Assembly: GCF_963674635.1 (NCBI RefSeq) | Contig: NZ_OY771475.1 | Span: 1,612,001 to 1,676,000, forward strand | DNA: 64,000 bases | Source of the DNA: Breoghania sp. | GTDB taxonomy: Bacteria > Pseudomonadota > Alphaproteobacteria > Rhizobiales > Stappiaceae | Direction of reading: 5' to 3' | In this document: piece after piece, positions 27,701-35,577 of the stretch | Position numbering within the stretch: position 1 is the stretch's first letter | Layout of the letters: every line of letters begins with the position of its first letter | The notes under the pieces: generated by a model | The model's database searches: none | What the model saw: the letters and a program-made list of their open reading frames with translations, nothing else | Told to the model about the DNA's origin: nothing | Made by a program: the position numbers and the translations under genes

Positions 27701-29541
27701 TGTTGCTTTCCAGGCAGATCCGCCTGCTCGCCGCCTTCGATCACCGCGATATCTTCATCGATCCCGATCCCGACCCCGCAACCAGTTTCGAGGAGCGCAA
27801 GCGCCTTTTCGACATGGGGCGTTCCTCGTGGAAGGATTACGATACTTCCAAGATTTCCGCCGGTGGCGGGGTGTTCTCGCGGCAGGTGAAATCCATTGAT
27901 CTGTCGCCGGAAATCCAGGCGCTGCTGAGGATCAGCAAGCCGCGGGCAGCGCCTGCGGAAATCATGAGCGCGATCCTGCGCGCGCAGGCGGACCTTCTCT
28001 GGTTCGGCGGCATCGGCACCTATATTCGGGCCGCCACGGAGACGGATGCGGATGCGGGCGACCGCGCCAACGACATGATCCGCATCACCGCCAAGGAACT
28101 GAACTGCAAGGTCATCGGCGAAGGCGCCAACCTCGGCATGACGCAGAAGGCCCGCATCGAATATGCCCGCAAGGGCGGACGCTGCAATTCCGATGCGATC
28201 GACAATTCCGCGGGCGTGAACTCCTCCGACATGGAGGTGAATATCAAGATCGCGCTGGGGGCCGCGGTGCGCTCCAACCGCCTGACAACCGAAAGCCGCA
28301 ACACCTTGCTGGCCTCCATGACCGACGAGGTGGCGGGGCTCGTTCTGCGCAACAATTATGTCCAGACGCTCGCGCTTTCCATCGCCGCGCGCCGGGGCAT
28401 GGAGGATTTCGGCTATCAGGCCCGCATGATGCGCCAGCTTGAGGCGCAGGGGCTGTTGAACCGTGCCGTCGAATACCTGCCGGATGACCTGACGCTTGAG
28501 GACATGGGTAAGACCGGCACGACGCTGAGCCGCCCGGAACTGGGCGTGTTGCTGGCCTATGCCAAGCTCACGCTCTACGACGTGTTGCTCGCCTCGCGGG
28601 TTCCCGACGACGCCTATCTGGGCAAGGAGCTGTTCCGCTACTTCCCGAAGGCGATGCAGGAGAACTATCACAACGAAATCGCCGGCCATCGCCTGCGCCG
28701 CGAGATCATCTCCACCATGCTCGCCAACTCCATCATCAATCGCGGCGGCCCCACCTTCCTGACCCGTATCGGCGATCAGACGGGCGCCTCAGCGGCTGAA
28801 ATCGCGCAGACATTCGCTGCGGTACGCGGCTCCTACAAGCTGATCTCCCTGCATGGCGAGATCGACGCCCTCGACAATGAGATCCCGGGTGAAACCCAGC
28901 TGGAGCTCTATTCCGCGGTGCAGGACCTCACCCTCGACCAGACCGTATGGTTCCTGCGCGAAGTGTCGTTCGCCGAAGGCATTGAAGCCGTGATCGAGCG
29001 ATTCCAGACGGGTATCTCGCGGCTTTCGCCGCAGATGCCGGATATCCTGCCGGATGCGCTGCGCACACTCGTTGCGAAACAGGGACGGGAATGGACTGAG
29101 GCCGGGGTACCCGCCTCCCTTGCGAACCGCATCGCACGGCTGGCAGTGGATGTGATGATCCCGAACATCATTCTGATCGCCGAAAGTGTGGAACGTTCTC
29201 CCGAAGAGGTCGCGCCTGTTTTCTTCGACGTCTCAAGCACCTTCCGCATCGGCCGGATCGATGCGCTGGCGCGCGATCTTCATATCTCCGATTACTATGA
29301 TGGGCTGGCGCTTGACCGGGCCCGCTCCACCCTTGCCGATGCACATCGCAAGATTACGGCGCAGGTCCTTCGCACCGCCACCGGCAAGCTGGATGGCGCC
29401 ATGGACAGTTGGGTCGCTGCCAACCGCGAAGACGTCAGCCGAACGACGCGCGCCGTGACGGAAATAACCGAGACCGATGCGTTGACCGTCTCGAAATTCT
29501 CCGTCGCCGCCAGCTTGCTGGCGGATCTCGCTCGGGGCTGA
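24703..29541 (+). CDS. NAD-specific glutamate dehydrogenase, large (180-kDa type)
   Basis: Catalyses oxidative deamination of glutamate to 2-oxoglutarate with NAD+. At 1,612 residues it belongs to the large Bac_GDH family, with a long N-terminal regulatory part bearing ACT-like modules (EVINDNMPFLVDSIMGEVQ and later), then the catalytic core with GGLRWSDRPQDFRTEVLGLV, KNAVIVPVGAKGGF (substrate Lys), and GVGDMSGDVFGNGMLLS. The NAD domain has ICKVIGEGANLGMTQ-like NCKVIGEGANLGMTQ. The ATG at 24703 follows AAGGAAGG. A TATAAT at 24577-24582 upstream may be part of its promoter. The 1,171-residue open frame on the opposite strand is a compositional shadow. Ends with a strong terminator. Confidence 0.95.
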   Translation: MTDPKETHKSQLLDAMNQQLTTGASPGGLAHYASKLFAHAAAEDIVAYAPAELADFARNSWSRFANRAPHKPLIKVFNPTFETEATRHHHVTVIEVINDNMPFLVDSIMGEVQDSGLDVQLMVHPIFNVERDEAGVLISSEAEGEDTSRESIVHVHVSRIVSAEARAELADRLEDVVHNVRLAVKDWKPMCTRLAETVEGYRKNPPAGVGEAEMAEAVEFLDWLLRDNFTFLGMRVYRFEGGAEDGTLMRESGTGLGVLTDPDVYLLRRGREFVVMTPEIREFLMEPKPLIISKANVKSKVHRRTHMDYVGVKLFEEDGSLAGELRIVGLFASTVYNESVRNVPYLRNKVDRFLQASGYDSHSHSGRALANIMEAYPRDELFQVGDALLRENAEAILQLLERPRIRILPRRDEFDRFVSILAFLPRDRYNTDVRIQIGNYLAEVYEGRVSAWYITYPEGPLVRVHFIIGRYEGATPDPDREELESRIGDIVRTWADDLLAALEKRYEPEEARIAAHRYADAFQAGYKEAFDAETAIRDIAIVEALNSEQHTAIDFYRLDGDSDHKVSLKVYHHETPIPLSARVPMLENMGFKVINERTYRITPEGEAEAYLHDLTLQSSFETPLMLDENLMPRLEALFMAVWHGAAENDGYNALALATDLDWRDIAMLRGLSRYLRQIRVRYSEDYMWGTLCRYPGVAEKLAQLFHVRFDPQFAGEDAALSAARLEQEILTSLDEVSSLDDDRILRHFLGVITAMLRTNMYQAPALREPQDKEPPVFAFKFDPHRIEDMPQPRPFREIFVYSPRVEGVHLRFGKVARGGLRWSDRPQDFRTEVLGLVKAQQVKNAVIVPVGAKGGFIPKWLPQGGTREEVFAEGTEAYKIFVSTLLDITDNLDGDAILRPEHVIRHDDEDPYLVVAADKGTATFSDTANAISEAHDFWLGDAFASGGSAGYDHKKMGITARGAWEAVKRHFREMDIDIQTTPFTVVGVGDMSGDVFGNGMLLSRQIRLLAAFDHRDIFIDPDPDPATSFEERKRLFDMGRSSWKDYDTSKISAGGGVFSRQVKSIDLSPEIQALLRISKPRAAPAEIMSAILRAQADLLWFGGIGTYIRAATETDADAGDRANDMIRITAKELNCKVIGEGANLGMTQKARIEYARKGGRCNSDAIDNSAGVNSSDMEVNIKIALGAAVRSNRLTTESRNTLLASMTDEVAGLVLRNNYVQTLALSIAARRGMEDFGYQARMMRQLEAQGLLNRAVEYLPDDLTLEDMGKTGTTLSRPELGVLLAYAKLTLYDVLLASRVPDDAYLGKELFRYFPKAMQENYHNEIAGHRLRREIISTMLANSIINRGGPTFLTRIGDQTGASAAEIAQTFAAVRGSYKLISLHGEIDALDNEIPGETQLELYSAVQDLTLDQTVWFLREVSFAEGIEAVIERFQTGISRLSPQMPDILPDALRTLVAKQGREWTEAGVPASLANRIARLAVDVMIPNIILIAESVERSPEEVAPVFFDVSSTFRIGRIDALARDLHISDYYDGLALDRARSTLADAHRKITAQVLRTATGKLDGAMDSWVAANREDVSRTTRAVTEITETDALTVSKFSVAASLLADLARG

Positions 29542-29844
29542 ACAGCCCCGTATCGTTTGTCGAGGCAGGTCGAAACACGGCGCGCGGCGTAAAACCGCGC
29601 GCCTTTTCTCGCTCGGTTTTCCATTTCTTCTTCATCGCCAAGCACCCCGCACCGGGCCCGCGGAGGTATTTCCCGGATACCGAACTTTTTTCTTGGCATG
29701 TCATCTATCTGCTACAAAGTCCTGTATCTTTCGACTTGAGACAGCTTGCAGGGGGCCAGCTTCCCTGCGCCCCCGATTGGCATCGCCTGTCCCTGGACTG
29801 GCCGCCCTCCCCTCTGGTCGTTACTTTTTTCTGCAGGAGACTTG
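29542..29844. other. 303-base gap between glutamate dehydrogenase and the pyruvate kinase-like gene
   Basis: Contains a hairpin at the stop codon (CGGGGCTG-AA-CAGCCCCG, 29533-29550), the terminator at 29579-29607 and the upstream region of the next gene. No coding signal seen. Confidence 0.5.
29579..29607 (+). terminator. Terminator after glutamate dehydrogenase
   Basis: Stem GGCGCGCGG (29579-29587), loop CGTAAAA, CCGCGCGCC (29595-29603), then TTTTCTC. Confidence 0.88.
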
Positions 29845-31320
29845 ATGACACCAATCAACCTCGGCGAAATTCTCAATGAGATCGAGGCATTACGCTCAAC
29901 GATCGTGACCGACTCGAAAACGATCGCCCACCGTTGGGCCGGCTGGATCGAGGATGACTCGTTTCATGCCAGCGCGATGAACTTCAGCCACTATCTCGCG
30001 TTGCGCCGTCAGGACATCCGCCCTCTGCAAGAGCGCATGAGCCGATGCGGTCTGTCGTCTCTGGGGCGTGCGGAAGGGCGCGTCATCCCCACGCTTGATG
30101 CGGTGGCGAACCTGTTGCGCGTCGCAACCGGCCAAAGGCCCCACCTTGTTCCGCTGAATGACGATTTTTATGCGGGCGCGGCCCGGATCTCGGCGCGCAG
30201 CGAACAACTCTTCGGCAGGCTCTCCCCCCATAGCCCGGTTTCGCTGCTGGTAACGCTGCCAAGCGAAGCGGCGGAAGACCCGGACTTCGCCCTGCGTCTC
30301 GCCGGGCTTGGCGTGGAGGCGGTGCGCATCAACTGCGCACATGACAATGAAGCTGCCTGGGACCGGATGATCGCCAACGTGGAAAAGGCGGCGGAGAAGA
30401 GCAACTGGCGAATGAAGGTGCTGATGGACCTGGCGGGCCCCAAGCTTCGCACTGGCGCCCTGCGCGAGGTGAAAGGCGGCAAGCGGATCTGGAGCGGCGA
30501 TGAACTCGCGATCACCCTGCCCGGAGAACTCAAGTCCGCGCCCGAGCATGTTCTGGCAATCGAATGCACGAATCCGCGGGCGTTAAGGTCGGTGGAAACC
30601 GGCAATCGCGTTCTCATCGATGACGGAAAAGTCGTATCAGAAATCACGCAATGTCTTCCCTGGGGCGTCATGGTGCGGATCGTGACCGCGCCGAAGAACA
30701 AGGGTTACAAGCTGAAATCGGAAAAGGGGCTGAATTTTCCCGACACCGATCTGGAAATCGATGCCCTCACGCCGTGCGATATCGAGGCGCTCTCCTTCAT
30801 CGCCCATCGCGCGGACGGGGTGGAGTATTCCTTTGTCCAGACGCCCGAGGACGTGGCCCTGCTTCAAAGCCACCTTGCGCGCGAACGCCCGCATGACTGG
30901 CAGAAACTTGGCCTCGTCCTCAAGATCGAGACGGAGCAGGCCATCCGCAACCTGCCGGACATGATTGTGCGAGCGGCCGGACGCCAGCCGACTGCCGTCA
31001 TGATCGCGCGCGGCGATCTGGCAGCGGAAATCGGCTTTGCCCGTCTTGCGGAGATGCAGGAGGAAATCCTGTGGCTGTGCGAGGCGGCACAGGTGCCCGT
31101 GATCTGGGCGACGCAGGTGCTGGAAGGCTTTGTGAAGACCGGCATTCCCTCGCGCGGCGAGATGACGGACGCCGCCATGGCCGCGCGCGCAGAATGCGTG
31201 ATGCTGAACAAGGGACCGCATCTGTTCGAGGTCATCAGCGAGCTGGACAAGCTGATCGCGCGCATGAGCGAGCATATGCAGAAAAAGTCGCCGCAGCTGC
31301 GCCCGCTCAAAAGCTGGTGA
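29845..31320 (+). CDS. Atypical pyruvate kinase-like protein
   Basis: A 491-residue relative of pyruvate kinase that lacks the canonical regulatory C-terminal domain and has about 130 extra N-terminal residues (helical, MTPINLGEILNEIEALRST). Core motifs are recognisable: VEAVRINCAHD (substrate Arg and phosphate region), MKVLMDLAGPKLRTG, DDGKV, LVLKIETEQAIRNL (catalytic Lys in the KIE position), MIARGDLAAEIG (metal and phosphate loop) and WATQVLEGFVKTGIPSRGEMTDA. The usual MLSGETA is replaced by VMLNKGPHL, as in other members of this divergent group. The ATG at 29845 has AGGAGA at good spacing. Whether it is a glycolytic kinase or a related phosphotransferase is not settled by sequence. Confidence 0.85.
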   Translation: MTPINLGEILNEIEALRSTIVTDSKTIAHRWAGWIEDDSFHASAMNFSHYLALRRQDIRPLQERMSRCGLSSLGRAEGRVIPTLDAVANLLRVATGQRPHLVPLNDDFYAGAARISARSEQLFGRLSPHSPVSLLVTLPSEAAEDPDFALRLAGLGVEAVRINCAHDNEAAWDRMIANVEKAAEKSNWRMKVLMDLAGPKLRTGALREVKGGKRIWSGDELAITLPGELKSAPEHVLAIECTNPRALRSVETGNRVLIDDGKVVSEITQCLPWGVMVRIVTAPKNKGYKLKSEKGLNFPDTDLEIDALTPCDIEALSFIAHRADGVEYSFVQTPEDVALLQSHLARERPHDWQKLGLVLKIETEQAIRNLPDMIVRAAGRQPTAVMIARGDLAAEIGFARLAEMQEEILWLCEAAQVPVIWATQVLEGFVKTGIPSRGEMTDAAMAARAECVMLNKGPHLFEVISELDKLIARMSEHMQKKSPQLRPLKSW

Positions 31321-31647
31321 CCGGCGCAAGGCGCAACCGCTCCTCGGCTCACCAAGGACAACAGAACAAACAAGGGCCTGCCGGATCTCCGGCAGGCCCT
31401 TGTTTTCATTCCAAGACGGCCGCCAAGGATCAAGCAGCTCCGGGGTGGGGCGCGCAAGACGATTTGCAGGCTTGAGCGAGGCACCAACCTTTCCGGCCGC
31501 CATCCCGCGAGGCCTCCAGCCCATAAGCACACGCTTATACGACGCGATTTCAGCGTATCTCCCATCCACAGGCACCAGAAGCTCACGCATATCGGGATCA
31601 GGTTCGGCCAGTCAGGCCGGCCTCAGACAGATTGAAAGGCATCCCCG
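31321..31647. other. 327-base gap between the pyruvate kinase-like gene and the PepSY operon
   Basis: Contains the terminator at 31371-31406. An open frame on the minus strand from 31588 reads through that terminator and was judged non-coding. The remainder presumably holds the PepSY operon promoter; no box could be assigned. Confidence 0.5.
31371..31406 (+). terminator. Strong terminator after the pyruvate kinase-like gene
   Basis: Perfect 14-bp stem CAAGGGCCTGCCGG (31371-31384), loop ATCT, CCGGCAGGCCCTTG (31389-31402), then TTTTC. Confidence 0.92.
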
Positions 31648-31905
31648 ATGAACAAGCTTCTGATCGCCGCCGTCTTCGCTTTCGCTCCCCTTGCGGCCAA
31701 TGCCATGCCGGCGGTGGGCGACATGGTCGGCATGGATCCTGCGCAAGCAAAGGCGGCCCTTGAGAAGGCCGGTTGTCTGGAGCCGGACTTCGAAGCTGAA
31801 GACGGCCGCATTGAAGCCAAATGCCACGATGCCGACATGAAGCGCTGGGAGGTCTATATCGACCCGGCCACCGGCAAGGTCGTCAAGGTGAAGGCCAATG
31901 ATTGA
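31648..31905 (+). CDS. Small secreted PepSY-domain protein
   Basis: An 85-residue exported protein. Residues 1-19 form a signal peptide (MNKLLIAAVFAFAPLAANA, cleavage before MPAVGD). The rest is one PepSY module: MDPAQAKAALEKAGC, an acidic middle, RIEAKCHDADMKRWEVYIDPATGKVV and a C-terminal VKVKAND. The two cysteines (C43 and C59) may form a disulfide. Its end overlaps the next gene by eight bases, so the three genes 31648-33114 form one coupled operon. PepSY modules next to a cytochrome b561 suggest a periplasmic partner in ferric-ion or electron transfer; this is inference. Confidence 0.85.
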   Translation: MNKLLIAAVFAFAPLAANAMPAVGDMVGMDPAQAKAALEKAGCLEPDFEAEDGRIEAKCHDADMKRWEVYIDPATGKVVKVKAND

Positions 31906-32539
31906 TCCCGCCTTCGAGGATGAGACGGGGGGCGCTGTTGCGCCGCCCGACCCCTGGGATCCGCTTGTGCGCATCACCCACTGGCTGGTGGCGGCCGCCG
32001 TTCTGGTGAACGGCCTGATCGACAAGCCCGGCGGCATCACGCATGTGTGGATCGGCTGGGGCGTTCTGGCCGTTCTGGCGACACGGCTGGCATGGGGGTT
32101 CATCGGACCGGCGGAGGCGCGTTTCTCCTCCTTCCCGCCCTCGCCGCGCGCCGCCCTCGCCCATCTTCGGGATCTCCGCCAGGGCAAGCCGAAAGAGCAC
32201 CGCTCGCACAATCCGGCAGGCACGCTGATGGTCTACGCATTGTGGGCGAGCCTTGCCATCGTGGTCGTCACAGGCCTCGTCATGACAGAGGCAAAAAGCC
32301 CGGTGACAATAGCGCAGGAGAAGATCGCGGTCGCCGCCGGCGACTGGTCGATGCTTGCCGCAGCGTCGGAAAGGGACGAGGATAACGAGCTGAAGGACGT
32401 GGCCGAGGAGGTGCATGGCGCGTTCGCCAACCTGCTTCTGATCCTCGCGGCCTTTCACGTTGGCGGTGTCGTTGTTGAAAGCCGGGCATTACGTCGGAAC
32501 CTCGTGCGGCCGATGCTGTATGGAAAACGCAAGAGATGA
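31898..32539 (+). CDS. Cytochrome b561-family membrane protein
   Basis: A 213-residue four-helix dihaem cytochrome b of the Ni-hydrogenase/b561 type. Candidate haem ligands are H28 (RITHWLVAAA), H49 (GGITHVWIGW), H173 (EEVHGAFANL) and H187 (LLILAAFHVGG). Helices lie at about 27-45, 48-69, 108-128 and 175-195. A hydrophilic loop at 130-172 is acidic. Start ATG overlaps the PepSY stop by eight bases, and its own stop overlaps the next start (ATGA). The partner that donates or accepts electrons is unknown; the PepSY protein is a candidate. Confidence 0.87.
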   Translation: MIDPAFEDETGGAVAPPDPWDPLVRITHWLVAAAVLVNGLIDKPGGITHVWIGWGVLAVLATRLAWGFIGPAEARFSSFPPSPRAALAHLRDLRQGKPKEHRSHNPAGTLMVYALWASLAIVVVTGLVMTEAKSPVTIAQEKIAVAAGDWSMLAAASERDEDNELKDVAEEVHGAFANLLLILAAFHVGGVVVESRALRRNLVRPMLYGKRKR

Positions 32540-33114
32540 AAAGCAGCGAGCAACGCGGCAAGGCACATACGACGTCGGTGGTCCTTGCCGCCCTTCTGGT
32601 GTTTCAGATGACGGCGGCGATCTTTTTCGTTGCCGACGCTCTCGCCGACCTCATCAATGCGCCAGCCTCCCCCGAAAGCGCGCTCGAAGCCCTGGTGTCC
32701 GTGGCTCTTGGCGTCGGCGTCGCGATGGGCATCTGGCAATTGCGACTGACACTAAGGCGCATGCGCGCGCAGGATCGGGCGCTCGACAGTGCGCGCGGCT
32801 CCCTCGCCCAGGTGATCGACACCCAGTTTTCGCAGTGGCGATTGACGCCCGCAGAACAGGACGTGGGTTTGCTGGCCCTTAAGGGGCTCGATGTGGCGCA
32901 GATTGCGGAGATCCGAGGCGCCGCCTCTGGGACCGTGCGTGCGCAGCTCACCAGTATCTACGCGAAGGCCGGGGTTTCAGGACGCGCGCAGTTCGCGGCA
33001 TGGTTCGTCGAGGACCTGCTGGAACCCAACAGCGATATGCGCGAACTCGCCCGAAGGAGCGCATCGCCGAAGCAAACGCCCGGAACCCCGGATAATCGGC
33101 GCGCGGCAAACTGA
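32536..33114 (+). CDS. Membrane-anchored LuxR-type (HTH) regulator
   Basis: A 192-residue protein with two N-terminal membrane helices (about 13-35 and 50-72) and a cytoplasmic C-terminal DNA-binding domain. The LuxR/NarL-type helix-turn-helix (about 100-160) reads LTPAEQDVGLLALKGLDVAQI, AEIRGAASGTVRAQLTSIYAK and AGVSGRAQF, close to the FixJ/NarL pattern except for GAASGTVR in the recognition helix. No receiver domain is present, so it may be a one-component sensor reading a membrane or redox signal. Translation is coupled to the cytochrome b561 gene by an ATGA overlap. Linking a b-type cytochrome to a membrane-bound regulator is a plausible redox-sensing arrangement, by inference. Confidence 0.85.
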   Translation: MKSSEQRGKAHTTSVVLAALLVFQMTAAIFFVADALADLINAPASPESALEALVSVALGVGVAMGIWQLRLTLRRMRAQDRALDSARGSLAQVIDTQFSQWRLTPAEQDVGLLALKGLDVAQIAEIRGAASGTVRAQLTSIYAKAGVSGRAQFAAWFVEDLLEPNSDMRELARRSASPKQTPGTPDNRRAAN

Positions 33115-33254
33115 ACCGACGCAAGGTTCCAGAGGGAATCAATCGGCCAGGAGACCGTGCCCGGTCTCAACGCCCCTCCCCACCTCGCCTGAGCCATGAC
33201 TGCGATTGCTGTCAGGACCTTGTTTTGTCGAGAGAGGCCCCGCAGGTGCCAACC

Positions 33255-33596
33255 TCAGGCTTCTATCATTTCCGACAGAACTTTCTTCGTCGCTTCCAAA
33301 GCAGCCAATTGCCCGTCGATCTTTGCAAGGTGTTCGGTGATTTTCGCCTTCAGGGCATCGCATGGAGGATGTTTGTCGGTCTTGGAACGCACACATGTCA
33401 GGAGACCGGAGACGCTGGCCAGCGGGATCCCCACATTGTTGAGGGTCAAAACCCGATCCACAGTATCGACGTCGTTCATTCCATAGCTTCGATATCCCGA
33501 CGGCGTGCGAGGTGGGTTCAAGAGCCCCTGCGCCTCATAGTACCGCAACATCCGGACACTCACGCCCGTCCTTTTCGATAGCTCGCCAATGCGCAT
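33255..33596 (-). CDS. MerR-family transcriptional regulator
   Basis: A 113-residue regulator. The winged HTH is clear: MRIGELSKRTGVSVRMLRYYEAQGLL then RTPSGYRSYG, followed by a dimerisation helix. A C-terminal Cys pair is C80-region SGLLTCVRSK and PPCDALKAK, compatible with a metal- or thiol-sensing member, though no clear metal site is proven. The frame begins at 33623; MRIGELS at 33596 is the family start. It is divergent from an EthD-domain gene, with a promoter dyad between them (33611-33640) of MerR type. Confidence 0.88.
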   Translation of the reverse strand: MRIGELSKRTGVSVRMLRYYEAQGLLNPPRTPSGYRSYGMNDVDTVDRVLTLNNVGIPLASVSGLLTCVRSKTDKHPPCDALKAKITEHLAKIDGQLAALEATKKVLSEMIEA

Positions 33597-33610
33597 CTCG
33601 AATTCCAACC

Positions 33611-33640
33611 TTGACCCTGACATCGCTGGCAGGGTGTAGA
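33611..33640 (+). promoter_or_regulatory. MerR-type promoter/operator upstream of the EthD-domain gene
   Basis: A -35 like TTGACC (33611-33616) and a -10 like TGTAGA (33635-33640) are 18 bases apart, longer than the usual 17. Between and across them lies a perfect dyad ACCCTG-N10-CAGGGT (33614-33635). Long spacing with a spacer dyad is the signature of MerR-family operators. The adjacent merR gene is divergent, so this is its likely target. Confidence 0.72.
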
Positions 33641-33669
33641 GCAGGCGTCACCCAAACGAAAGGTGTCAG

Positions 33670-34059
33670 ATGCTCAAGATGATCACATGTATCAAGAAAC
33701 TGCCGGAACTCAGCCTGGCTGACTTCTACTCCCATTGGGATAGCCGCCATGCAGCGCTGATCCGCAAACATGCGGAGGTCCTGGGGATCCGCCATTATGT
33801 CCAGAACGCCCCTTACGGCGATGGATCCGCCCAGAAGGCTCTTGAATTCGGGCGAAGCGCGCCTTCATTCGGCTTCGACGGATGTGCGGAGTTGTGGTGG
33901 GACGACCTAGAAAGTCATCTGTCAGCACGCAAGACATGCGTCGGCAAAAAGGCTCTTCAGGAAATCATCGAAGACGAAAAGCGCTTTGTGGATCTGGAAA
34001 GCTCCCTGCTTTGGTATTGCAGCGAGCGTCCCATTTTTCAGACAGGGACCGCCTTCTGA
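33670..34059 (+). CDS. EthD-domain protein
   Basis: A 129-residue member of the EthD (dimeric alpha-beta barrel) family. The opening MLKMITCIKKLPELSLADFY and FYSHWDSRHAAL are typical, with HAEVLGIRHYVQNAP following. Such small proteins are found with cytochrome P450 systems or as unknown oxidoreductase-like barrels, but no P450 is adjacent, so function is unknown. A GAAAGG ribosome binding site precedes the ATG. Transcription is probably controlled by the divergent MerR protein through the dyad at 33614-33635. Confidence 0.82.
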   Translation: MLKMITCIKKLPELSLADFYSHWDSRHAALIRKHAEVLGIRHYVQNAPYGDGSAQKALEFGRSAPSFGFDGCAELWWDDLESHLSARKTCVGKKALQEIIEDEKRFVDLESSLLWYCSERPIFQTGTAF

Positions 34060-34173
34060 CACAGGCAACGCATGGCGCCGCTGCCACGTTCGCTCTGTCG
34101 CGGACCACTTTGCCTCTCATCATACAATGAGGGCCCCCCCCTTCTCTTTCCTTACGTCACACCGTAAAACCGG

Positions 34174-35577
34174 TTGCCGCATTCTTCCGACTTGGGAACC
34201 CATGCCCTGACGAATGATCCCGCCACCCCTCGCGCCTCGCCTGCCGCACTCGCTTCTTGGGCGCTGTTCGACTGGGCGGCGCAGCCCTATTTCACGCTGA
34301 TCACCACATTCGTCTTTGCGCCCTATTTCGCCTCGCATCTCGCGGCCAGTCCGGTTGAGGGGCAGGCCCTGTGGGGCTATGCGGCGGGCGCTGCGGGCTT
34401 CGTCATCGCGCTCACGTCCCCCATTCTGGGCGCGATCGCAGATGCTGCGGGACGGCGCAAACCATGGATCGCCGCCTTCTCCGTCATGCTGATGGCAGGA
34501 TCGGCGGCCCTGTGGTTCGCCGCGCCGGGATCGTCGGGGGCGGTTGTCTTCGCGCTCGTGGCCTACGCGGTTGCGACGCTTGGCGCGGAATATGCCACCG
34601 TCTTCAACAACGCCATGATGCCCGACCTCGTGAGCCCGAAACACCTTGGGCGGCTTTCCGGCATGGGCTGGGCGATGGGGTATATGGGCGGGCTCGCCAG
34701 TCTGGTCATCGTGCTGGGCTTCCTGGCAGCCGATGCCGAAACTGGGCGTACCATCCTCGGGTTTGCGCCCGCCTTCGGGCTTGATCCAGCCACACATGAA
34801 GGCGACCGGGCAGCCGGACCGCTGACCGCCATCTGGTACATGGTATTCGTGCTGCCACTCTTTTTCTTCGTGCCCGACACCCCGCTGCGCATCCCCGTGA
34901 GACGCGCCATACGGCTCGGGATCGCAAATCTCCAGGTGAGCGTCCGCCATGCGCGGCAGGAAAGGTCTCTGTGGATGTTCCTTGCCGCTTCCATGGCCTA
35001 TCGCGATGCGCTGACAGCACTTTTCGCCTTTGGCGGGATTTTCGCAGCCGGGCAACTGGGCTGGCAAACGCTCCAGATAGGGCTTTTCGGCATCCTGCTG
35101 ACGGTAACGGGAACGCTGGGGGCGTTGCTCGGCGGGTTTCTCGACGACCGGCTCGGCCCGAAGCCGGTGCTGATCGGATCCGTGGCGATCCTGACCGCTT
35201 GCTGTATCGCCATCGTTTCCATTGACCGCGAGACGGTGCTTTTCATCATTCATATTGCCCAACCGGAGACGGGCGGGCTCTTCGCCTCGCTGCCCGAACA
35301 GCTCTATCTCGTACTTGGCGGATTGATCGGGGCGGCGGCGGGGCCCCTTCAGGCGGCCTCCCGCACACTTCTGGTGCGGCTTTCCCAACCAGATCGGATG
35401 ACGGAGGCCTTCGGGCTTTATGCACTGGCGGGGAAGGCAACGAGTTTCATCGGGCCCGTTGCAGTTGCCTTCGTGACGAGCGTTAGCGGCAGTCAACGGA
35501 TCGGCATTTCCGCGATCATCGCGCTTTTTGTTTTGGGCGGAGTGATGCTTGCGAAGGTCCCTGTGCGACAGGGCTGA
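34174..35577 (+). CDS. UMF1-type (Atg22-like) major facilitator transporter
   Basis: A 467-residue integral membrane protein with about 11-12 hydrophobic helices. Family features are the opening WALFDWAAQPYFTLITTFVF and APYFASHL, the loop between helices 2 and 3 with GAIADAAGRRKPWI, TVFNNAMMPDLVSPKHLGRLSGMGWAMGY and, in the second half, a GFLDDRLGPKPVL loop. This group resembles yeast Atg22, a vacuolar amino-acid effluxer, but the bacterial substrate is unknown. The start is uncertain: in frame are TTG 34174, TTG 34192 and CTG 34207, while the nearby ATG at 34201 is out of frame and stops at once. I use the first. Confidence 0.85.
   Translation: MPHSSDLGTHALTNDPATPRASPAALASWALFDWAAQPYFTLITTFVFAPYFASHLAASPVEGQALWGYAAGAAGFVIALTSPILGAIADAAGRRKPWIAAFSVMLMAGSAALWFAAPGSSGAVVFALVAYAVATLGAEYATVFNNAMMPDLVSPKHLGRLSGMGWAMGYMGGLASLVIVLGFLAADAETGRTILGFAPAFGLDPATHEGDRAAGPLTAIWYMVFVLPLFFFVPDTPLRIPVRRAIRLGIANLQVSVRHARQERSLWMFLAASMAYRDALTALFAFGGIFAAGQLGWQTLQIGLFGILLTVTGTLGALLGGFLDDRLGPKPVLIGSVAILTACCIAIVSIDRETVLFIIHIAQPETGGLFASLPEQLYLVLGGLIGAAAGPLQAASRTLLVRLSQPDRMTEAFGLYALAGKATSFIGPVAVAFVTSVSGSQRIGISAIIALFVLGGVMLAKVPVRQG

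Noticed and set aside
25174..28689. 1,171-residue open frame antisense to glutamate dehydrogenase
   Set aside because: It mirrors a clearly conserved coding strand in high-GC DNA; its translation has no domain pattern and no ribosome site.
30637..31590. 317-residue minus-strand frame crossing the pyruvate kinase terminator
   Set aside because: Most of it is antisense to the kinase and it runs through a perfect 14-bp terminator stem; the short unique start has no recognised domain.
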